Shown in pieces: positions 57,001 through 64,000 of a DNA stretch of 64,000 nucleotides. The stretch covers positions 16,724,838 to 16,788,837 of the forward strand of contig NC_044917.1 in assembly GCF_003576645.1 (NCBI RefSeq), read 5' to 3'. A program made the translations under genes and the position numbers. Position 1 is the first letter of the stretch. Each line of letters begins with the position of its first letter. Source of the stretch: Ipomoea triloba (taxonomy: Eukaryota; Streptophyta; Magnoliopsida; Solanales; Convolvulaceae). The notes under the pieces were generated by a model. That model ran no database searches. It was not told where the DNA came from and was given only the letters and a program-made list of their open reading frames with translations.

Positions 57001-58102
57001 TTTCTTCTCTTCCGCATATTTACATAATTATGGAAGAACCTCGTATTCAAGTCACCTTCCTCCCACCAATGTTCCTTTGCTCTCTGTTTCCAATAAATAT
57101 GCTGCTGCTCAAGTAGAACAAGAAGGCTTCTTTCACTACGAATGTAATCTGCCATCCCCAACTGATCCCTTCTCATTTGTAACCTTTCCATCTGGGACTT
57201 AGCTGCGCCAATTTTCTTTTGAAAATCTGGGTTATACATTCGCCCCCAGTGCCCAATATCACGACTACATATTGCAATACAATCAAGGACATCCATGCCC
57301 AGTGTTTTGTCCAAACTATGCGCAACAATCTCTCTACAAGTTTCCTCCCTCAACCACATATTATCGAAACAAAATCGGCAGCATCGCGTAGCATTATTAA
57401 CTGCCACTAGCGTGAGTATGAGAGGCATATGATCACTATACGGGCAGGTTAAGGAACATGTAGATGCACCCTCAAACACAGATAGGAAGGTTTTGGAGGC
57501 TAGAATTCTATCCAATTTCTCTTCTACCATAGCCGGAGTACCACGTGAGCGAACCTAGGTAAATTGATAACTCGTGAAGGGAAAATCTTGAAGCCTACTG
57601 TCAGCGACGGCCTCCCAAAAGCCAGCTAACAACCAATTTGGGTGTAGAGTTCAGGCATTTTTTCTGACTGAAGGAGCAAATCATTGAAATCACCCATTAC
57701 TAGCCATGGGAGAGTACTCAAACTTGATAAATTACGCAGAAAATTCCACGAGTCTCTTCGGTGTTGTCTTTCCGGAAAACCATAAAAACTCGTAAAACGC
57801 CATTTCGGGCTGCCAATATCCAATGTAACATTTGCATCAATGTGATTTGCCGAATAATTTGTGACATTGATATCAACATTATGCGACCAGAGAAGTGCAA
57901 TCCTTCCTCTATGCCCCTGTGCATCAACTACAATCATATTACCAAACCCCAACTGAACACGAATCGGTTCCAACCTCTGCTTAGTAACAAACGTTTCCAT
58001 TAAAAACAAAAGACACGGCCTCTTAGCACGGACTAAGTCCGCAAGAACACGAACTACCGTCGGGTTGCCAAGCTCCCGGCAATTCCATGCAATGATACTC
58101 AT
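54100..58102 (-). pseudogene. L1 ORF2: endonuclease, reverse transcriptase, zf-RVT, RNase H
   Basis: Starts MSIIAWNCRELGNP. The AP-type endonuclease shows FLMETF, FYGFPE and VMGDFND (57,660-58,102). A frame break near 57,640 and a stop near 57,555 follow. The RT shows NKSPSPDGFG, RPIALCNLLYK, AFVPGRLITDN, DMSKAYDRVEW, then a stop at about 56,300, GLRQGDLLSPYLF and the catalytic LLFADDCFLF (about 56,060). A frameshift near 55,520 precedes GSNPSFIWRSILEVQ. The zf-RVT shows RDALLMKYIPCSQVCHMC and HLFVEC (54,800-54,920). The RNase H (about 54,140-54,520) is badly decayed but keeps LGWVLRDDEGRFLACKG and KEAEAVCIHEALSWLK. At least five breaks make it inactive. Confidence 0.88.
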
Positions 58103-58237
58103 AATTCTGGGCAGGCTTGCAAAGCAAGATCCGCCATCTTCGCGTTTTTTGACATAGCCTTATCAACATCCATGATAGTGACTGAAGAACCAGTACTCAC
58201 ACCATCAACAATCATTCTGCATTTTTTTTTGCTTAAC

Positions 58238-59221
58238 TCATACCACTTTAGTATTTTTATCCAGGTTAATGGTATCGTCCATGTGTGCGCAGGAATGAAT
58301 TATCTCCTTCCCTTTATTTGAACTGGCTTTATCTTCACCACCCTGACCCTCCCGCCTCGTCTGAGCACAAACATCCATCTCCTCATAGACTGGGGCTGTC
58401 CAACTTTGTCTCTCAACAGTTGTCACTAGTGGAATCCATCTAAGCCCAACAGAGGGAACTCCTCTCCTCAATCCTGCACGGAACCATGATCCATATGGCT
58501 TTTCTACTCTCGGATCAACGCCCCTAAGAACCCTATGACAGTACTTCTCGCCATGTCCTATAATACCACAAAGGAAACAAAAAGTGGGCATCCGTTCATA
58601 TTTGAAATCAATCACCACCCATGAGCCATTATCTCTTTTCATCTTCATTTGTTTCTTTAGTGGCTTCGCAACATCAATACCAACTCGAACTCGGTAGAAC
58701 GTATGCATGGAACCGTCAAAATTTCTTTCATCAGTCCTCACTAACGTATCTAGAAAAGCACCAATAGCAGAAACGACAGCATCAGATCGAAACCCAATAG
58801 GAAGGCCGTGGATCTGAACCCAGAAATCAGCCTATTGAAGGGGCACAACTTCTGGATCCTCAGCCGGAAGTAGTCGTTGTTGCATCACAAGCAAACTTTG
58901 CTCAAACGTCCATGGACCGTCATCTAATATTCTGGTAAGATCTACTTCATGGTGAAACCTTATCAAGACCCGATGAGATTGAAGTTGTCGCATGTTTACA
59001 CCCATCCCTGGCCTCCACACACCAGCCATAGTTTAATGAAAGTATTGAAATTTTATTGGCTTATCAGTCACCAATCTACCACCAGCATAATACTCTTTGC
59101 AAACATCAGGTCGATCAACAGGGACATTAGGAACCTGCATGGAAGATTCGTCGCCATCCACATCTGCAAGCGTAAGTTGAGCACACATTCCAGTATTGTC
59201 ATCGGCCGCCATTGAGACCAC
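58238..59221 (-). pseudogene. L1 ORF1 (gag-like, CCHC zinc knuckle)
   Basis: One frame, interrupted by two in-frame stops near 59,033 and 58,832. It begins MAADDNTGMCAQ. The middle (GVNMRQLQSHRVLIRFHHEV, then DDGPWTFEQSLLVM) matches the DUF4283-type domain of plant LINE ORF1. Near 58,560-58,600 comes a zinc knuckle FCFLCGIIGHGEKYC (C-x2-C-x4-H-x4-C), preceded by the usual YERMPT. The C-terminus is low complexity. ORF1 proteins bind element RNA. It ends about 135 bp before the ORF2 start at 58,102. Confidence 0.82.
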
Positions 59222-59489
59222 TGGTGAAAAGGGACCAAAACCCTAAAATTGCGCAAAAGGTAGGAAGGAGAAAACTCGGGAAAAGAACGAGAGGAAAAAA
59301 GAAAAAACTTCAGACATTCCATTTTATTAAATTGATTAATTTTATGCACTGAAAGATTAAATTTACATGTAAAACATATTAGAATTATATTGACTAAAAT
59401 TGAAAATGAGAGGTTAAATTGCATAATAACTAACAATTAAATGAACAAGCGTGCAATTATCCCAAAATAAAAATATACGGAATATATAA

Positions 59490-59600
59490 TTCCTCCACGG
59501 CAATGGTCTAGAGGATGAACATCTACACAACTACTTTTCTAGCGGCAAGATGTGGTTCGAATCAAATTACAAACAATTTAGAGGTGGGGTTGAGGGCAGC
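59490..59600 (+). mobile_element. Possible tRNA-derived SINE fragment
   Basis: Box A-like ATGGTCTAGAGGATG (about 59,502) and box B-like TGGTTCGAATCA (59,551-59,562) are about 45 bp apart. The sequence differs from SINE families A and B. Ends not defined. Confidence 0.4.
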
Positions 59601-59691
59601 AGACGTGAAAGAAAGAATTTAAAATTCTAATGGCCTGTTTGGTTGGATGTAGTTTGGGGGGAATTGCAATTCCGCAGAATTGCAATTCCCT

Positions 59692-60849
59692 TGATAAGCT
59701 TAATTTCTAGACATTTTTAGAGTAATTTTAGTAAGTGTTTTGCATTAATAAATTAAGTTTTAGTGTTGATCTTATTATAAATATTATATTTATTTATAAG
59801 TTACTAGTTTAGATCGGTTTTAATAAATATTAGGCTAATGTTACAATTTTTATTAATTTAAATAAGAATTTTATTTTAACTATAAGATTACATTTATTTG
59901 GTAGTTTTATATATTCAATTTTAGACAATGTTTTAATAATTAGGTTTAATTAATAAGTTTGTGTCATTAGGTTATAATTGCATTTACTTTAGTTTATTTA
60001 ATTTGATTTGGTCTTTGAGGGATTTGCATAGGTTTGCAACAAATAGAGGGAATTTAATTTTGGTTTCGCTAGGGTTCACTGGACTGACGAGAGGGAAAGG
60101 AAATAAAGAAAAAGGAGAAAAGAAAACCAATTTCAATTGGTAGTATTTTGGTACGGCGGAAGGAGGACGGCACAGAGAATAGAGAAGCTGACTACGACGA
60201 GAGTGCATTAGCAAGGAGGAACTGCAGCACGAAGTGAAGAGATTCAAGGCTTCATTACAGCGGAATTTCGAGCTTCAATCGCAGCTGTCTCCTTAGGCTT
60301 GGATTACTTTTCTTCGTATCATTTCCTTATCTTATTTTATCAGTTATTTGGTTAAATTCCTAGATTAGTTTTCTCATTCTAATGTGTCGAAATTTCTTGA
60401 ACAATTTATGCATTTAATTATGATTATTGGTTAAAACTTTAATTAGGGATTTGGATTAGCCTTATATTAGATTAATTGACTACTCCCTAGGTTTGATTCT
60501 TCTAATTTCGATTAAATAATTGAGAGTGATTATATTTATCTTATGTATTTTTGCTGTGAATTGTGTGACTGGCCATTGCATACTTCTGTTATTAAGGTTT
60601 ATAAGAAGAACTGACAGGTGAATTATGAACCTAGACCTCGTAAGATAAACATAATTGACCTAAACTAGACATAGCTTTAGGTATTTGTGGTGAGTTTTGG
60701 TTGTTGCTTAATGAGTTCAATTAATGTTGGTGAAATATCGACGGATGATCACAGTTAATTGGATACAACCTAGTAGCTCGACGAAGTATTAGGATATAAA
60801 TGGAGCAATCATCACTATAATCGCACGAATCAGTACTTAGGAGCTGTCA
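59692..60849 (+). repeat. Athila-type LTR, 1,158 bp
   Basis: TGATAAGCTTAATTTC...GGAGCTGTCA; the first bases and the terminal GCTGTCA match the LTR form at 11,562-12,895, though the interiors differ. The left neighbour is MITE arm and the right neighbour is copia coding sequence, with no target duplication (TCCCT-side against AATGC), so the boundary arose by rearrangement or deletion. Confidence 0.65.
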
Positions 60850-61401
60850 AATGCATTTTCCTTGGTTATGCTTCTGAGTCAAAAGGATATCGTCTATGGT
60901 CTCCTAATTCTCACAAGATCATTCTAAGTCGAGATATCACTTTTGATGAAAATGCACTACTTTCTTCTGGAAACGATCGTGTTATTCCCAGTACAGGTGA
61001 TACGCAGAGTACTGGAGAGAAGGTGGAGTTTGAGTTCAGGCCTATGAATAGTATTACTACCACTGATGGTAATACTAACGATGATGCATCTACTAGTGTT
61101 GCGCCTCTCGTCGAGCAACAACGAGAGTATTCTATCGCCCAAGACCGGCCTAGAAGGACAATTAGAAAACCTGCTAGGTATGCTACTAGTGATGATGAAA
61201 CCCACTTGGTTGCTTATGCACTTTCAGTTGCACAGGAGTTTGATGGTGATCCATCTCGTTATTCCGAGGCTATTTCTTGTGTCAACTCGTCCAAGTGGTT
61301 GGTTGCTAATCAAGCCTCTTACAATTGCTAAGTTCAAGCATCGTTTGAGTTTAGTCGACTGTTGCGGTTGTTCCACAATGAATTTGATCCAAGGTGGAGA
61401 T
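60850..61401 (+). pseudogene. pol: Internally deleted Ty1/copia polyprotein fragment
   Basis: Starts KCIFLGYASESKGYRLW (the conserved end of copia integrase), continues through SRDITFDENAL and a Ser/Thr-rich linker, and reaches RRTIRKPARY and YSEAISCVNSSKW (about 61,160-61,290), the start of the RT region. It then jumps to AKFKHRLSLVDCC, which is the extreme C-terminus of a copia polyprotein, just before the LTR. RT and RNase H are therefore deleted. The upstream gag, protease and most of integrase are missing. Confidence 0.8.
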
Positions 61402-61854
61402 TGTTAGAATAATAATTTTGTGGGTCAAATTATTGAAGACCATGTAATGCACTGTGCAAAGCCGCAAGTCACGTCGCATGTTGAGTGGTTCCATTCTTAC
61501 ACATTCCCCTAGTTTTATGGAGCATCACACCTTTGCTGATTTCTCTCCATCTTTTGCATGTATAATTAGTTAGCCTTTGCTTGTAATTAATTGTTCATCC
61601 ACAGCATCAATTAATACATCAATTGTAATTCATTCTTTCCTTCTTTTCTTTTCATTCTCACGTGTCTTTACATATATATAATATATATATATTTCATTTT
61701 TTTAACTCTTTTAATTAAGAGTTTAATATATATATTATTATATTTTCCATTTAGTCCATTCATTTGTTATTTCTATTATTTCTCTATTATTTAATTTCTA
61801 TAATTCTCAATTTTCGATTATTCGTTTCCGCATTATTCCGCTATATTCCTAACA
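61402..61854 (+). repeat. Copia 3' LTR, 453 bp
   Basis: TGTTAGAATAATAATT...ATATTCCTAACA, with TGTTAG/CTAACA inverted ends, directly after a polypurine-like AAGGTGGAGAT (61,391-61,401). A (TA)n run lies at 61,672-61,695. The partner LTR is absent. Confidence 0.8.
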
Positions 61855-61896
61855 TTTTCCTTCATAATTCCCTCCTCCCAACCAAATGCCCTGTAA

Positions 61897-63026
61897 ATGA
61901 AAATGTAGTTACTGAAAAAGGAGCGTACAAACTAACCACTGCCAGTGGGAATGAAAGAGACGAAAAAAAAAAAATTAAAACATGAAAAAGTAAAAGGCAA
62001 CATGTCCGTGAAACGTGATGCTATGAACTTTATTATTTAAGAATTTGCCAAACGCGCTCCTATTCCCACCTCTCAAATCTACACGCCTCTCTACTGTGAC
62101 CCACGCGCGCACTCAAAACGAATCTATTCCCTCTAATCCATCCCTTTCTCATTCTACCTGCCAATGCCATACTATATTTATTTATTTTTAATATTTTTTA
62201 TTTTAAATTTTATATTTAATAGTATTTTTATTATAATTATTAAATATAAAAATTGTATATACTAATTTTCGACCGTTTCGTTAAAAATAAGACCCTTATT
62301 TAATAATTCAATTTAGATCTTTATTATTTTGATTCTGTGATACAACCTAAATATAATAGAGTAAACCGAAAAAGTTAAAGACAATAATAATAGAGAAACA
62401 TAGAGAACTTTATTTATAAATGTAAAAAAAAAAAACATAATCCAAAAAAACTTAAAAGATAAAATAAAAGTCTAGAAGATCTTAAAAAATTCTATAAATG
62501 AGGTGATAGAGTTTAAATCCATATGGACTTCAAGTTATTGTATTATATGACAAAAATAAAAATGTAATACATTTTTTTGTCCAAATATAAAGTATAGATA
62601 TTCAACAAAGAAAAAAAATACAATTCAATATTTATTTCAAAAGTGACATTTTTCGTGCATATTTTAAATTGCATTAAGACCAATGAATTCTACAAAAATA
62701 ATTTTCAAGTATAAAAATAATAAATTATATAAAATATTTTTTTTTTAAATATTGGGCCCCAAAAATTGAGAACCTTGTGTCATCGCCCTGTCCATACATG
62801 GCCAGGGCCAGCCTTAATACTAACATTAAACTAAATATTATTAAAAAAATTAAATTATATGAACTTCACACATAAAATGCGATAAAAAGAATAATATGAA
62901 AAAAAAAAGGAATACTTCATAATTTTTTAGATTTAAATGTTAGAAATGTAATTATCACATATTAAAATAACTTTATAACCTTTCTCCGTGACATTATTTA
63001 TAAATTTTTAAAATAATTTTTAAACT
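61897..63026. other. AT-rich intergenic DNA
   Basis: No gene. 62,740-62,815 contains GGGCCCCAAAAATTGAGAACC and GGCCAGGGCC, probably part of an unclassified degraded repeat. Confidence 0.4.
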
Positions 63027-63182
63027 GTCATAGACCTTGTGGCACCTGGTTGCACCCTACATAGGAGGGGTGGGTTCGAACCTTACTGGAGGCGGTATTG
63101 ACTCTTTGTGTTTCATTTGGTTAAAAAAGTAGCTATGAACAGGTACTACATTGCAACGGAGTCAATAGTACTCCAAAAAAAA
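63027..63182 (+). mobile_element. tRNA-derived SINE (family B), copy 3
   Basis: Box A-like TAGACCTTGTGGCAC (63,031-63,045) and box B GGTTCGAACC (63,073-63,082), then GTAGCTATGAACAGGTAC and an A run at the 3' end. It shares this order with the minus-strand copies at 34,824 and 39,362. Confidence 0.75.
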
Positions 63183-63239
63183 ATTTAACTTTTCATTTAC
63201 TACTCTTAGAATTTTTTTTAAACACTTATTTATTCATAA

Positions 63240-64000
63240 CTAGTTTTTCACGCGCATTGCGCGAATGACATAATGCTCAATTTTTATTTATTCATAACTA
63301 GTTTTTCACGCGCATTGCGCGAATGACATAATGCTCAATTTTTATTATTAAATAAGTATTTCAAAGTATATCAATGCAAAATTATATAAGAGATGTTTAT
63401 GTATATGTAATTGAATGTTGAATTTATTTTTTTGAATCGGTAATTCAAAGTTTTTGAATGCAAGATAATATATGAGAGATTGATTATAATTGTCACTAAA
63501 ATTAATGTTTACAATTTTGTAAAAACACTAATATAAATACTTAGTATAAAAATGATAGTATAAATAAATATTACTTTTTCGTTGGAATTTCTCTAAGCCT
63601 TTTTAATAATAAGGTTTAAATCAATTTATAGGATTATTTGAATGTCTTTTTGTCAATAAATTTTCCCTAAGTAGTTAATATGATTGGCTTGAAACTGTTT
63701 TTTTTTTTTTTAAATTCCATGTTACTTGTAAATAAATATATAACATTATTTTTAGTATAACTTTGATATTTAATTACAAGATAGTGTAAAAAAAGAAAAC
63801 AATGAACAATTTAGTGAATATAATAATTAATTAATAAATTTGAAGGTAAGGAATCTTTGTATTGTAGAAAATATAGACAATATAAATAATGAAATTATAT
63901 CTCTTTTTAAATATTTTGATAATGAATATTTGTTGAATAAAGTCATTGTAGACATCGAATTATAAATTAAAGAAATGCATATGTATTATTTTTGTTGTTG
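63240..64000 (-). mobile_element. Helitron 3' region, minus strand, continues beyond window
   Basis: The minus strand ends GCGCAATGCGCGTGAAAAACTAG followed by T: a GC hairpin (CGCGC AAT GCGCG) 6 bp upstream of CTAG. The terminal 58 bp is present twice in tandem (63,235-63,292 and 63,293-63,350). Farther in, the minus-strand sequence matches 46,990-47,170 of the Helitron at 44,654 (ATGCAA.ATTATATA, AATTGAATGT.GAATTT). Confidence 0.75.

Larger units (their letters stand above)
54038..59326 (-). mobile_element. Nearly full-length L1-type LINE (RNase H-bearing) with 17-bp target duplication
   Basis: TTAAATTGATTAATTTT is found at 54,021-54,037 and 59,327-59,343. On the minus strand the element has an ORF1 (gag-like), an ORF2 (endonuclease, RT, zf-RVT, RNase H) and a short A tail next to the left duplication. 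It is about 5.3 kb. The length and the start just upstream of ORF1 suggest complete or nearly complete reverse transcription. Both ORFs are broken by stops and frameshifts. Confidence 0.9.
59631..61893 (-). mobile_element. Harbinger-like MITE, GTTTGGTTGG family, copy 4, split by retroelement sequence
   Basis: TAA flanks both ends (59,628-59,630; 61,894-61,896). The left end is TGGCCTGTTTGGTTGGATGTAG; the right end, on the other strand, is CAGGGCATTTGGTTGGGAGG. Only about 60 bp of left arm and 40 bp of right arm remain; between them lie an Athila-type LTR and an internally deleted copia element. Confidence 0.75.

Overview
This window reads as plant nuclear DNA, most likely from a eudicot. It is AT-rich and microsatellite-rich, and almost everything recognisable is a plant transposable element: Athila-type and Tat-type Ty3/gypsy, Ty1/copia, L1-type LINEs with an RNase H domain, tRNA-derived SINEs, Helitrons, Mutator-like (MULE) and Harbinger-like elements. 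I see no intact host gene, no tRNA or rRNA gene and no CRISPR array. The species cannot be named from the sequence.

Layout. 1-12,895: an Athila-type LTR retrotransposon with a truncated left LTR (1-661), a tRNA-Asp-type primer binding site, broken gag, protease, an Athila-ORF-like protein, a long 3' non-coding region and a complete 1,334-bp right LTR. It has no reverse transcriptase, RNase H or integrase, so it is non-autonomous. Bases 521-4,015 recur without visible change at 4,369-7,863, joined through two copied fragments bounded by single N bases. This is very probably an assembly artefact. 12,896-18,560: a decayed minus-strand Tat-type element (gag at 17.8-18.6 kb, RNase H/integrase at 14.3-15.65 kb, a 97-bp tandem array downstream of integrase), split by an Athila-type LTR with its primer site, which itself holds a Harbinger-like MITE. 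18.6-22.6 kb: unrecognised degenerate coding sequence and two LTR-like blocks. 22.6-30.8 kb: a copia RT/RNase H gene split by a non-autonomous LTR element (duplicated target CTTAG). That element contains a 3.5-kb solo LTR (duplicated CATCG) and, in its right LTR, a MULE (9-bp duplication).

31.9-33.6 kb: a 5'-inverted L1 fragment. 33.6-44.6 kb: AT-rich DNA with SINEs, MITEs and one GC-richer promoter-like island near 42 kb. 44.65-47.2 kb: a non-autonomous Helitron carrying a 1,000-bp MULE. 47.8-50.9 kb: LINE and copia-gag remnants with insertions. 51.25-52.49 kb: an element embedded in a (TA)n/(CATA)n microsatellite whose centre is an array of 166-bp units, each itself an inverted repeat. 54.0-59.3 kb: a nearly full-length minus-strand L1 with a 17-bp target duplication but many ORF breaks. 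59.6-61.9 kb: a MITE split by an Athila-type LTR and an internally deleted copia element. 63.24 kb to the end: the 3' end of a second Helitron of the same family.

The genes do not work together as a pathway. They are parts of separate mobile elements, mostly broken, stacked by successive insertion. Exact target-site duplications at several levels let much of the insertion order be read directly. The most distinctive signals are the palindromic 166-bp array element, a GC-rich palindrome block upstream of the TATA box in three different LTRs, the shared MULE-type TIR group, and the repeated PPT-like motifs in the Athila-type element.
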